From Chitinibacter tainanensis DSM 15459 (GTDB lineage: Bacteria; Pseudomonadota; Gammaproteobacteria; Burkholderiales; Chitinibacteraceae), in NCBI RefSeq assembly GCF_000429785.1, contig NZ_AUCN01000018.1, forward strand, positions 62,001-126,000: 64,000 nucleotides of DNA. Direction: 5' to 3'. The position numbers and the translations under genes were made by a program. Below are positions 17,466 through 25,802 of the stretch, piece by piece. The first letter of the stretch is position 1. Every line of letters starts with the position of its first letter. The notes beneath the pieces are model-generated. The model did no database searches. It saw only the letters and a program-made list of their open reading frames with translations, and was not told the DNA's origin.

Positions 17466-18053
17466 TTAGCGGTATTTACGCATCAGCCCTACCACCACGC
17501 CGTAAATCTCTAGGCTTTCGCTGGGGCGAATAATGGCAAAATCGGGGTTGTGCGGAATCAGGTAATAGCCCTGTTTATCGCGCCCCAACTCTTTCAAGGT
17601 GTATTCGCCATCAACTACGGCCACCACCAAGTCGCCAATATGCGCGGCATGGCGTTTTTCAATGACGGCTAGATCGCCATCATAAATGCCGGCATTCATC
17701 ATCGAGTCGCCACGCACCTTGATCAAAATTGAATTGGAAGGGCGCGGCATCAGATATTCGTCGAGCGAGATGGCTTCGCTCATCGCATCGTTGGCGGCCG
17801 CCGGTAAGCCTGCTGGCACATTAAAATCGGCCAACTCACGCTCAAAAAACCGCTTGGTGGGCGCAAGGCGTTTATCCGGCGTCATTTCCAGATACCCCGC
17901 AAGGGTAAGGCGCTTAACGAGCGCTGAAACCGCGGATTTCGAGGCCATACCCAGAAGTTCGCCAATAACAGCGTAAGAGGGGAGACTGCGATATTCGCTG
18001 TAATAATCCTGCAGTTTGCCCAGATATTCGTGGTCGCGATTTGGATTGGCCAT
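17466..18053 (-). CDS. LexA-like S24 family repressor
   Basis: A 195-residue protein with an N-terminal winged-helix DNA-binding region (about 23-58, [20 protein letters not shown]) and a C-terminal S24 autoprotease. The Ala-Gly cleavage site is probably A81-G82 in NVPAGLP, the nucleophile S117 in [10 protein letters not shown] and the general base K154 in EYTLKEL. It should repress its target until RecA-stimulated self-cleavage. The N-terminus lacks the usual LTxRQ start of classical LexA, so it may be a second, divergent LexA-type regulator. Two GAAC-N4-GTTC palindromes lie just upstream and probably mediate autoregulation. Confidence 0.85.
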   Translation of the reverse strand: MANPNRDHEYLGKLQDYYSEYRSLPSYAVIGELLGMASKSAVSALVKRLTLAGYLEMTPDKRLAPTKRFFERELADFNVPAGLPAAANDAMSEAISLDEYLMPRPSNSILIKVRGDSMMNAGIYDGDLAVIEKRHAAHIGDLVVAVVDGEYTLKELGRDKQGYYLIPHNPDFAIIRPSESLEIYGVVVGLMRKYR

Positions 18054-18067
18054 GGCGGCACCCTGTG

Positions 18068-18103
18068 GAACATTCGTTCTGTTAGGTTATTGAACGATCG
18101 TTC
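18068..18103. promoter_or_regulatory. Tandem GAAC-N4-GTTC palindromes, probable operator of the LexA-like repressor
   Basis: GAACATTCGTTC (18068-18079) and the perfect palindrome GAACGATCGTTC (18092-18103) are spaced 24 bp centre to centre, 15-50 bp upstream of the repressor start. The pattern matches the Gram-positive SOS box core and not the CTGT-N8-ACAG box of E. coli LexA. The pair lies in the divergent gap with dusC and could affect both genes. Confidence 0.75.
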
Positions 18104-18172
18104 CGCTGTCAAGCACCACGGCGGCCAATCTGGTAAACTGCGTTGTTGATTTGCGAATGTGGAAAAACAGCT

Positions 18173-19114
18173 GTGCGGATTTTGCTTGCGCCCATGGAAG
18201 GCCTGCTCGATTGCGTATTACGCGACGTGATTACTCGCGCTGGCGGGATTGATGAATGCGTAACCGAATTTGTGCGGGTCAGTGGCAGCGTATTGCCCGG
18301 GCACACCTTTGAACGGATTGCCCCCGAAATCCTCACCCAAAGTCAGACTGCCTGCGGCGTGCCCGTGAAAGTACAGCTACTGGGCTCTGACCCAGCTATG
18401 TTGGCCGCCAATGCGGCCAGATTGGCGAGTTACAATCCATTTGGGATTGATCTAAATTTTGGCTGCCCGGCCAAAACGGTGAATCGCCATCGCGGTGGCG
18501 CCGTCTTGCTCAATGAACCTGAACTTATCTATCAGATTGTGAAGGCAGTACGGGATGCCACCCCGGCGCAGATCCCGGTTACCACCAAAATGCGCCTAGG
18601 CTATGAAGATAAATCGCCAGCTATTGAATGTGCGCAAGCCATGGAAAGTGCAGGGGCCCAAGAAGTGGTGGTGCATGCTCGCACGAAAGTCGAAGGCTAT
18701 AAACCGCCGGCCTACTGGGAGCACATCGCTTTAATCCGCCAGGCCGTGAAGTTTAATGTGGTGGCCAATGGGGAAATCTGGACCGTCGACGATTTAAAAC
18801 GCTGCTTAGCAATTTCGGAATGCACCGATGTGATGTTAGGACGCGGCATTGTGGCCAACCCTGGTTTGGCACTGGAAGCTAAAACTGGGCAAGCGTTAAG
18901 CTGGGAAGGTTTGCAGCCGCTGTTTACGGTGTTCTGGCAACAAGTAAAAACGCATTGCTATGCCAAATATCAGGCTGGCCGCTTAAAACAATGGCTGAAC
19001 TATCTGCGCCGGCATTACCCAGAAGCCGAGCAGCTATTTGCGCAAATTCGGACTTTGAATACAGCCGAAGAAATCGAACAGCAGTATCCCGCATTGGTCT
19101 TGGGGCCAAAATAA
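18173..19114 (+). CDS. dusC: tRNA-dihydrouridine synthase, DusC-like
   Basis: A 313-residue FMN enzyme that reduces uridine in the tRNA D-loop. It begins RILLAPMEGLLD, has the catalytic Cys in NFGCPAKTVNRHRGGA and the FMN-binding VANGEIW and MLGRGIVANP. The ITRAGGIDECVTEFVRV segment is typical of DusC (U16 in E. coli) and not of DusA or DusB. The frame opens at 18143 with TTG; the GTG at 18173 with GGAAA upstream matches the family start. Confidence 0.92.
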   Translation: MRILLAPMEGLLDCVLRDVITRAGGIDECVTEFVRVSGSVLPGHTFERIAPEILTQSQTACGVPVKVQLLGSDPAMLAANAARLASYNPFGIDLNFGCPAKTVNRHRGGAVLLNEPELIYQIVKAVRDATPAQIPVTTKMRLGYEDKSPAIECAQAMESAGAQEVVVHARTKVEGYKPPAYWEHIALIRQAVKFNVVANGEIWTVDDLKRCLAISECTDVMLGRGIVANPGLALEAKTGQALSWEGLQPLFTVFWQQVKTHCYAKYQAGRLKQWLNYLRRHYPEAEQLFAQIRTLNTAEEIEQQYPALVLGPK

Positions 19115-19129
19115 TGCGGCCCAATTTTT

Positions 19130-19390
19130 TTATTTCAAAACCAAGGCAGCGAGAATTTTCTCGAGTGCTTCAGCTTGCGTGAGCTGCTGTTGCTGGCAAT
19201 AGGTGCGGAACTTCTGATGCAAGCTAGCATCGATTTCTACTGACAATGCTTTTGGTAGGCGCAACTGATGGTTTTGCGTGGCGCGCTTAATCTGCAGCGC
19301 CCGCGAGCGGCGCTTGCGTTCTGCCACGCTCATCGCTTGCCCATGCAAAGGGCGCCGGCCGCGGGGCTTTTTATCTTTGCTTTGCTCCAT
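19130..19390 (-). CDS. Small basic protein, possibly ribbon-helix-helix-like
   Basis: About 86 residues beginning MEQSKDKKPRGRRPLHG. The N-terminal half is strongly basic with an AT-hook-like PRGRRP. The C-terminal half, LPKALSVEIDASLHQKFRTY followed by a helical stretch ending EALEKILAAL, looks like a ribbon-helix-helix fold (beta strand then two helices). This suggests a small DNA-binding protein, but no family was recognised. It converges with dusC, with the stop codons 15 bp apart. Start chosen at the second Met because it gives a natural N-terminus. Confidence 0.6.
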   Translation of the reverse strand: MEQSKDKKPRGRRPLHGQAMSVAERKRRSRALQIKRATQNHQLRLPKALSVEIDASLHQKFRTYCQQQQLTQAEALEKILAALVLK

Positions 19391-19405
19391 ACTGCACCAA
19401 GTCAT

Positions 19406-19759
19406 CGTGACAAGTCGCGATAATAACAGTCATCGCAGCTAGTTTGGTGGGGCTTCATGGATTTTCAGACTTAAGGGGCCACGACATGAAGCACACCAGC
19501 TCATATTCTCCGATATTACTTTACATAATATACATTATGCGCATTTTAGATGAAGGGCATTTGAAAACATGAGAAATATCAACTTTTCATATCCATACTG
19601 CATCTACCATGCTTCCATCACCTGAAGATGTTGGCATCACTCAGCAAGTTTGGTCTTTTTTACACCGTTTCATGACGCGTAAATAAAGCACAGACAAGAT
19701 TAGTTGTCAGACATAAGATGATTACCACAGAAATCCACTTAGCAAGTCAGGAGCACAAA
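19406..19759 (+). other. Long intergenic region upstream of adhE
   Basis: About 350 bp without a credible gene. It is AT-rich compared with its surroundings and holds the palindrome CATAAT-ATAC-ATTATG at 19524-19539. No canonical FNR site (TTGAT-N4-ATCAA) is seen. It probably contains the adhE promoter and a long 5' leader; the frame reads open from 19718, but the family start is at 19760. Confidence 0.6.
19524..19539. promoter_or_regulatory. AT-rich palindrome upstream of adhE
   Basis: CATAAT and ATTATG are perfect inverted arms separated by ATAC, inside the long adhE leader region. It could be an operator or part of a promoter. The binding protein is unknown. Confidence 0.35.
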
Positions 19760-22372
19760 ATGGCTGTTACCAATGTTCAAGAACTGGATGCACTGGTCGC
19801 TCGAGTAAAAAAAGCTCAGCAACTGTTCTCAACTTTCACCCAGCAACAAGTGGACGAGATTTTCCGTGTAGCTGCGCTGGCAGCTGCTGATGCCCGTTTG
19901 CCACTCTCAAAAATGGCGGTGGCCGAGACCGGCATGGGGATCGTCGAAGATAAAGTAATCAAAAATCACTTTGCTTCTGAATATATCTACAACGCCTACA
20001 AAACCGAAAAAACTTGCGGCGTACTCGAAGAAGACGAAGCTTTCGGTACCATCACCATCGCCGAGCCAATTGGCCTGATTTGCGGGATTGTGCCAACAAC
20101 CAATCCAACCTCAACTGCGATTTTCAAAGCCCTGATCTCGCTGAAAACGCGTAACGGTATTATCTTCAGCCCACACCCACGTGCTCGCAAATCAACTTGC
20201 GAAGCAGCACGCATCGTTCTGGAAGCCGCAGTTTCAGCTGGCGCGCCACGCGATATCATCGGCTGGATTGATGAGCCCACTGTAGAGCTTTCTAACCACC
20301 TGATGAAACACCCAGACCTGAATCTGATTCTGGCTACTGGTGGGCCAGGCATGGTGCGGGCGGCGTATAGCTCAGGTAAACCAGCCATTGGTGTGGGTGC
20401 CGGTAATACCCCGGTGGTAATTGATGAAACAGCAGATATCAAACGTGCTGTGGCCTCAATTCTGATGTCAAAAACCTTCGACAACGGCGTGGTCTGTGCG
20501 TCTGAGCAATCTGTCATCATCGTTGATAGCATCTACGAGCAAGTTAAAGAGCGCTTTAACAGCAACGGCGGCTACATTCTGAACAAGAAAGAAACCGAAG
20601 CGGTACGTAAAGTCATCCTGATCGATGGCAACCTGAATGCAGGTATCGTAGGGCAATCGGCGCTGAAAATCGCTGAAATGGCCGGCATCAAAGTACCGCC
20701 GTATACCAAAGTGTTGATCGGTGAAGTGGCATCTGTGGGTGAAGAAGAAGCCTTCGCGCACGAGAAACTCTCCCCTACTCTGGCCATGTATCGCGCCAAA
20801 GATTTCTTCGATGCCGTGCATAAAGCTGAAGCACTGGTGGCTTTGGGCGGGATTGGCCATACCTCATCGCTGTACACCGACCAAGACTTGCAGAAAGAAC
20901 GCATTGTCTACTTCGGCGACAAAATGAAAACCGCCCGGATTCTGATCAATACACCTTCATCGCAAGGTGGTATCGGTGACCTGTATAACTTCAAGCTGGC
21001 GCCTTCGCTGACACTGGGTTGCGGCTCTTGGGGTGGGAACTCGATTTCCGAGAACGTGGGCCCGAAACACTTGATCAACAAGAAAACTGTGGCGAAGCGA
21101 GCTGAAAATATGTTGTGGCATAAACTTCCGAAAAGCATTTACTTCCGTCGCGGTAGTCTGTCTGTGGCTCTGGAAGAGTTGTCGAACAAAAAACGCGCAG
21201 CCATCGTGACTGACCGCTATCTGTTCAACAACGGCTATGTAGATGAAACCATCCGCATCCTGAAACAGAATGGCTTGGAAGTTGAAGTGTTCTATGAAGT
21301 TGAGGCTGACCCAACTCTGGCTGTCGTGCGTAAAGGCGTGGCGATGCTCAATAGCTTTAAACCTGACGTGATCGTAGCCTTGGGTGGTGGTTCGCCCATG
21401 GATGCAGCGAAAATCATGTGGGTTATGTACGAGCACCCAGAAGTACACTTCGAAGATCTGGCCCTGCGCTTTATGGACATCCGTAAACGGATTTATAAAT
21501 TCCCGAAAATGGGCGTTAAAGCCGAGCTGATCGCGATCCCAACCACTTCAGGTACTGGTTCGGAAGTAACCCCATTCGCGGTGGTAACCGATGAAAAAAC
21601 CGGCATGAAATACCCAATCGCCGACTATGAGCTGACCCCGAATATGGCGATTGTCGATGCGAACTTGGTAATGAATATGCCAAAATCGCTCACAGCCTTC
21701 GGTGGTATCGATGCGGTGACTCACGCCCTGGAAGCTTATGTATCGGTACTGGCTAACGAGTTTAGCGACCCACAAGCGTTGCAAGCGCTGAAACTGTTGA
21801 AACAGCACTTGCCATCAGCCTACAGCAACGGCGCGAATGACCCTGCGGCACGTGAAGGCGTACACAACGCCGCCACCATTGCCGGTGTGGCCTTTGCCAA
21901 TGCCTTCCTGGGTGTTTGCCACTCAATGGCGCACAAAATCGGTGCCGAGTTCCACCTCGCCCACGGTTTGGCCAATGCCCTGCTGATCAGCAATGTGATT
22001 CGTTACAACGCGGTGGATATTCCGACTAAACAAACGGCCTTTAGTCAGTACGACCGCCCACAAGCGAAATGCCGTTATGCCGATATCGCCGAGCATCTGG
22101 GCTTGCCAGGCAAAAACGATGATCAGAAAGTCGCCGCACTGGTGGCTTGGGTCGATGAACTGAAAGCTGCGCTGAACATTCCGCAATCGATCAAAGATGC
22201 CGGCGTGAACGAAGCAGACTTCCTGGCTAAAGTAGATCGTATCGCCGAAGAAGCCTTCGACGATCAGTGTACCGGCGCCAACCCACGCTTCCCGCTGATC
22301 AGCGAGCTGAAACAGCTGTTGCTCGATAGCTTCTACGGTCGCGAATACAAAGAAACTTACGGCCAAGCCTAA
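19760..22372 (+). CDS. adhE: Bifunctional acetaldehyde-CoA/alcohol dehydrogenase AdhE
   Basis: An 870-residue fermentative enzyme that converts acetyl-CoA through acetaldehyde to ethanol. The N-terminal aldehyde dehydrogenase half has its catalytic C246 in VVCASEQS. The C-terminal iron alcohol dehydrogenase half has GGGSPMDAAK, the TTSGTGSEVTPF loop and the metal-binding HSMAHKIGAEFHLAHGLAN. Long stretches recall the E. coli protein word for word, starting MAVTNV, but the Lys/Ala-rich tail of the E. coli enzyme is absent. AGGAG precedes the ATG. Such closeness to enterobacteria suggests horizontal transfer or strong conservation. The family forms spirosome filaments. Confidence 0.97.
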   Translation: MAVTNVQELDALVARVKKAQQLFSTFTQQQVDEIFRVAALAAADARLPLSKMAVAETGMGIVEDKVIKNHFASEYIYNAYKTEKTCGVLEEDEAFGTITIAEPIGLICGIVPTTNPTSTAIFKALISLKTRNGIIFSPHPRARKSTCEAARIVLEAAVSAGAPRDIIGWIDEPTVELSNHLMKHPDLNLILATGGPGMVRAAYSSGKPAIGVGAGNTPVVIDETADIKRAVASILMSKTFDNGVVCASEQSVIIVDSIYEQVKERFNSNGGYILNKKETEAVRKVILIDGNLNAGIVGQSALKIAEMAGIKVPPYTKVLIGEVASVGEEEAFAHEKLSPTLAMYRAKDFFDAVHKAEALVALGGIGHTSSLYTDQDLQKERIVYFGDKMKTARILINTPSSQGGIGDLYNFKLAPSLTLGCGSWGGNSISENVGPKHLINKKTVAKRAENMLWHKLPKSIYFRRGSLSVALEELSNKKRAAIVTDRYLFNNGYVDETIRILKQNGLEVEVFYEVEADPTLAVVRKGVAMLNSFKPDVIVALGGGSPMDAAKIMWVMYEHPEVHFEDLALRFMDIRKRIYKFPKMGVKAELIAIPTTSGTGSEVTPFAVVTDEKTGMKYPIADYELTPNMAIVDANLVMNMPKSLTAFGGIDAVTHALEAYVSVLANEFSDPQALQALKLLKQHLPSAYSNGANDPAAREGVHNAATIAGVAFANAFLGVCHSMAHKIGAEFHLAHGLANALLISNVIRYNAVDIPTKQTAFSQYDRPQAKCRYADIAEHLGLPGKNDDQKVAALVAWVDELKAALNIPQSIKDAGVNEADFLAKVDRIAEEAFDDQCTGANPRFPLISELKQLLLDSFYGREYKETYGQA

Positions 22373-22390
22373 GCTAGGCTCGCCAAAACC

Positions 22391-22418
22391 AAAGCCCCGC
22401 AAAAGCGGGGCTTTTTTT
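22391..22418 (+). terminator. Rho-independent terminator after adhE
   Basis: AAAGCCCCGC pairs with GCGGGGCTTT around AAAA, followed by a run of T. Confidence 0.92.
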
Positions 22419-22541
22419 GTTCTGGATCAATTTATTGGCGCGTTTTGTTCAGTAATGTGCTCAAGTTAGTGCCTGCTATGCCGATAACATCATTAGTGGC
22501 TAATGCACTTGCCACCTGTGATGACAACCCAGAGCCAGACC

Positions 22542-22697
22542 ATGCCGATCCGCCCGATTAACTACGCTGATGATTTGAGCACCGCGATTGCCCAGTATCT
22601 CGCCAATGCCAGCGAAGTACTCAAACGCGTGGACAGCCTACTGGCCGTCGAGCTCAAAAGCCAGGTCAACCCGCCCCATCACCCAGCCCGCGGCTAA
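22542..22697 (+). CDS. Small hypothetical protein
   Basis: About 51 residues beginning MPIRPINYADDLSTAIAQYL, with a predicted helix through LANASEVLKRVDSLLAVEL and a Pro/His-rich tail. Codon use is like that of neighbouring genes, but no good ribosome site is visible. In-frame ATGs at 22503 and 22521 are alternative starts. No family recognised. Confidence 0.4.
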   Translation: MPIRPINYADDLSTAIAQYLANASEVLKRVDSLLAVELKSQVNPPHHPARG

Positions 22698-22736
22698 TTA
22701 CTCATCGCCTCATCTTGAGTCGCAAGCCGCCTAGTG

Positions 22737-23234
22737 CTAAGGCTGTGCCAGTGAACTTAACTGCAGCTGTTCACCCTGTATCTCCAGCTTAAAACGCCGC
22801 AGCACATTCATCCCCAGCAAGATCTCATCTCCTAAGCGTGGCACCACTGCCGCCGAAACCTGCCGCAAGGTAAATGGCCCCAGGCGCAATTCGGCCAGCA
22901 CAGTGGCATAGGCCTCAACAGGGCCATTGGCCGTTTGGGTGGTAAAGCGCTCGCCTATCGGTAAATTCAGCTGCCGGGCCAGATCTTCATCCAGCGTCAC
23001 GCTACTGGCACCGGTATCCACCATTAAAATGGCCGGCGCACCATTGAGGGTACCGGGCAGACGAAAATGCCCATCCCGTCCTTTGCGAACCTGCAGTACT
23101 TGGCCACCCGTGGCTTCTAGCGTCGTGGCGGCCGGCTGGCGGCTAAATACAAAATGCTCAAACGCCCCGTACACACAGGCCAAGACTAACAGCCAAAACA
23201 GCCATAAACCCAGATTGCTACGCAGAAAATTCAC
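22737..23234 (-). CDS. Membrane-anchored retropepsin-like aspartic protease
   Basis: A 165-residue protein with one N-terminal TM helix (about 8-28, LGLWLFWLLVLACVYGA) and a single retropepsin-type domain with the catalytic motif MVDTGASSV (about D73) and the flap/C-terminal LLGMNVLRRFKLEI. It belongs to the bacterial clan AA proteases that act as dimers; substrates are mostly unknown. The start is GTG, with a GGGTAT-family repeat beginning one base upstream of it. It lies downstream of the ABC-F gene on the same strand. Confidence 0.85.
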   Translation of the reverse strand: MNFLRSNLGLWLFWLLVLACVYGAFEHFVFSRQPAATTLEATGGQVLQVRKGRDGHFRLPGTLNGAPAILMVDTGASSVTLDEDLARQLNLPIGERFTTQTANGPVEAYATVLAELRLGPFTLRQVSAAVVPRLGDEILLGMNVLRRFKLEIQGEQLQLSSLAQP

Positions 23235-23235
23235 A

Positions 23236-23285
23236 GGGGTATTACCCTCAAAGGTAGATATAAAAAAGGCTAGAGCAATATACCC
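23236..23285. repeat. GGGTAT-family inverted repeat, 50 bp
   Basis: GGGGTATTACC on the left faces GAGCAATATACCC on the right, with the long-arm form on the right. It fills most of the 69-bp gap between the ABC-F stop and the protease start, so it should be transcribed if these genes form an operon. Confidence 0.78.
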
Positions 23286-23303
23286 TAGCCTTTGTTTGAC
23301 ACA

Positions 23304-25202
23304 CTACACGATTTCTTCCAGCTCGCTACTGAGTTCCAACCATTGCAGCTCCAGCTCTTCCAACTGGGCTTTCACCTCGGCATCTAGCCGCAACGCAGTT
23401 TGCAGTTCGTCTTTACGCTCAGCGCTATAGATGCTTTCCTCGGCCAGCAATGTGTTGAGCTCACTTTGCTGCGCTTGCAACTGCGCCAGGCTTTTTTCGA
23501 CTTTGGCGAGTTTTTGCTCGAGGGGTTTGCGCAGCGCAGCCAAGCGTTGCCGCTCTTGCGCCTCGTGGCGCTTTTGCTCTTTGCGATTATTGCTCTCACC
23601 CGAAGCCGCCGGCTGGGCGCTCGCCGCCTGATCGCCACGCTTTTCCTGGCTGTAACGGCTGTAATCGTCCAGATCGCCATCAAATGGCCTCACACGGCCA
23701 CCTTCAATCAGCCAGAAATCATCCACGGTGGCGCGCAGCAAATGCCGATCGTGCGACACCACCAATAAGGCGCCTTCGAAATCCTGTAGCGCAAAGGTCA
23801 GCGCCTCGCGCATTTCGATGTCCAAGTGGTTGGTAGGCTCATCGAGCAGCAATAAATTCGGCTTTTGCCAAATCAGCAGTGCCAAGGCCAAGCGGGCTTT
23901 CTCGCCGCCAGAGAACGGCGCCACTGGGCAAGTGGCCATATCGCCGACAAAATTAAAGCCACCTAAGAAATTGCGGTGCTCTTGCTCACGCGTGGCTGGG
24001 TCGAGCTTTTGCAAGTGCCACAGCGCGGATTCTTCCAGCCGCAGATATTCAAGCTGATGCTGGGCAAAGTAACCCACTCGCAGGCCTTTGCCTTCGGTGC
24101 GAATACCTGCCAGCAGGGGCTGCTCGCCGGCCAGCGAGCGAATAAAGGTAGACTTCCCTGCCCCGTTCACGCCCAATAGGCCTAAGCGAGCTTTGTTTTC
24201 GAGGCTAAGGTTCAGCCCTTGCAATACCGGTGCAGCGGCCTGATAGCCTGCCACGCCATTTTCCAGCCGTACCAAGGGGCTAGGTGACGATTCGGGTTCG
24301 CGGAAGGCAAAACTAAATGGCGAATCAACATGCGCCGCGGCAATCCGCTCCATTTTTTCCAAAGCCTTTACCCGGCTTTGCGCCTGTTTGGCCTTGCTGG
24401 CCTTGGCCTTAAAGCGGGTGATAAAGCTTTCTAGGTGGGCGATTTGCCGTTGCTGCTTTTCAAAAGCCTGGTTTTGCTGGGCCAGTTTCTCGGCGCGCTG
24501 GGCTTCAAAATCGGCATAATTGCCAGTGTAGAGCTGCATACCTTGCTGCTCGATATGCAAGATCTGCCCCACGGTCGCATCGAGAAAATCGCGATCATGC
24601 GAGATCACCAGCAACATGCCGCGATAGGATTTAAGCCAGCCTTCCAACCAGACTACGGTTTCCAGATCCAAGTGATTGGTCGGCTCATCCAAGAGCAGCA
24701 GATCCGAACGGCACATTAGCGCCTGCGCCAGATTCAGGCGCATACGCCAGCCACCCGAGAAACTACTCACGGGCCGTTGCATTTCATCGCTGCTAAAACC
24801 TAACCCAGCCAGCAATTTGCCTGCCCGCGCAGGCGCGGCATAGCCATCAATCGCTTCCAGCTGGGCCAGCAACTCACCATGGCGCACGCCATCCCCCGCC
24901 ACAGCGGCAAGCTCTGCCTCCACCCGGCGCAACTCTACATCGCCATCCAGCACATAATCCAGCGCCGTGCAGGGCAAAGCTGGTGTTTCCTGCGCCACAT
25001 GGGCAATCGCCGCTCGTGGGGGCATCAAAAGATCGCCGGTATCCGGGTGGATTTCATCGCGCAGCAAGGCAAAAAAGCTGGATTTACCGGCGCCATTGGC
25101 GCCAACCACCCCGGTTTTACTGCCGGGATTGAGGGTCAGATCTACGCTATCTAGCAGTACTTTCACCCCACGCCGCAGCGTGAGTGACTTTAATCGAATC
25201 AT
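23304..25202 (-). CDS. ABC-F family ATPase (YheS-like)
   Basis: A 632-residue soluble protein with two ABC domains and no TM region. Walker A motifs are GANGAGKSS and GVNGAGKST; signatures are FSGGWRMRLNLAQALM and FSGGEKARLALALL; both Walker B regions read LLLLDEPTNHLD. A P-site-tRNA interaction linker lies between the domains, and the last 90 residues form a coiled coil rich in Lys, Gln and Glu. ABC-F proteins bind the ribosome and relieve stalls; YheS is the closest known type by its N-terminus MIRLKSLTLRRG. Opening codon ATG. Confidence 0.92.
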   Translation of the reverse strand: MIRLKSLTLRRGVKVLLDSVDLTLNPGSKTGVVGANGAGKSSFFALLRDEIHPDTGDLLMPPRAAIAHVAQETPALPCTALDYVLDGDVELRRVEAELAAVAGDGVRHGELLAQLEAIDGYAAPARAGKLLAGLGFSSDEMQRPVSSFSGGWRMRLNLAQALMCRSDLLLLDEPTNHLDLETVVWLEGWLKSYRGMLLVISHDRDFLDATVGQILHIEQQGMQLYTGNYADFEAQRAEKLAQQNQAFEKQQRQIAHLESFITRFKAKASKAKQAQSRVKALEKMERIAAAHVDSPFSFAFREPESSPSPLVRLENGVAGYQAAAPVLQGLNLSLENKARLGLLGVNGAGKSTFIRSLAGEQPLLAGIRTEGKGLRVGYFAQHQLEYLRLEESALWHLQKLDPATREQEHRNFLGGFNFVGDMATCPVAPFSGGEKARLALALLIWQKPNLLLLDEPTNHLDIEMREALTFALQDFEGALLVVSHDRHLLRATVDDFWLIEGGRVRPFDGDLDDYSRYSQEKRGDQAASAQPAASGESNNRKEQKRHEAQERQRLAALRKPLEQKLAKVEKSLAQLQAQQSELNTLLAEESIYSAERKDELQTALRLDAEVKAQLEELELQWLELSSELEEIV

Positions 25203-25215
25203 GTATACACCAAGA

Positions 25216-25264
25216 GGGTATTAAGCCAGAGCCATTACTAGAAAATGGTCGCAGAGCTATACCC
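25216..25264. repeat. GGGTAT-family inverted repeat, 49 bp
   Basis: GGGTATTAAGC faces GCTATACCC, pairing perfectly except for a two-base (TA) bulge. An inner stem CCATT/AATGG is visible. It ends one base from the pgpA stop codon and begins 13 bp from the ABC-F start. Confidence 0.8.
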
Positions 25265-25265
25265 A

Positions 25266-25781
25266 TTAAGAAATCCAGGGGCCAATCACCAGCAATACGG
25301 CGATCGCCATCGCGGCGGCCAAAATGTCGTCCACCATCACGCCCAAGCCACCTTTGATCTGGTGATCACACCAGCGAATGGGCCAGGGTTTGACGATATC
25401 AAATAAGCGAAACAGCGCAAAAGCCATCAGCCAGCCCAGCCAGCTCTCCGGAGCAAAACACAGCACCATCAACATGGCCACGATCTCGTCCCAGACGATG
25501 CCGCCATAATCACTGACACCAAGGGCCCGGCCTGTGACCTCACAAAACCAGATACCTGCCGCAAATAAGGGCCAACATAAGGCAAAAATAATCGGTGCTG
25601 GCAACCAGATATGCAAAAGCGCAAATAGCGGCAAGGCCACCAGCGTGCCCCAAGTGCCCGGCGCGCGCCGAGCCAGTCCAGCGCCAAAGCCAAAGGCCAG
25701 CCAGTGGGCGGGATGGCGCATTAAAAACGCCCAATCGGGCGTTAGTAATGGCGGCTGTTTTTTATCCTGCGTCATCGTCAT
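25266..25781 (-). CDS. pgpA: Phosphatidylglycerophosphatase A
   Basis: A 171-residue inner-membrane enzyme that dephosphorylates phosphatidylglycerol phosphate. Family motifs visible are FGFGAGLARRAPGTWGTL near the N-terminus and GIVWDEIVAM in the middle, plus FRLFDIVKPWPI and a GGLGVMVDDILA stretch near the C-terminus, with about four hydrophobic segments. The chain thiL-pgpA downstream of nusB is standard in beta- and gammaproteobacteria. Confidence 0.94.
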   Translation of the reverse strand: MTMTQDKKQPPLLTPDWAFLMRHPAHWLAFGFGAGLARRAPGTWGTLVALPLFALLHIWLPAPIIFALCWPLFAAGIWFCEVTGRALGVSDYGGIVWDEIVAMLMVLCFAPESWLGWLMAFALFRLFDIVKPWPIRWCDHQIKGGLGVMVDDILAAAMAIAVLLVIGPWIS

Positions 25782-25802
25782 CTCAAACTGTGCTCAGCGG
25801 CT

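Noticed and set aside
19401-19760. FNR-type site upstream of adhE
   Set aside because: TTGA and TCAA half sites occur near 19561-19582 but are too far apart for a TTGAT-N4-ATCAA box.
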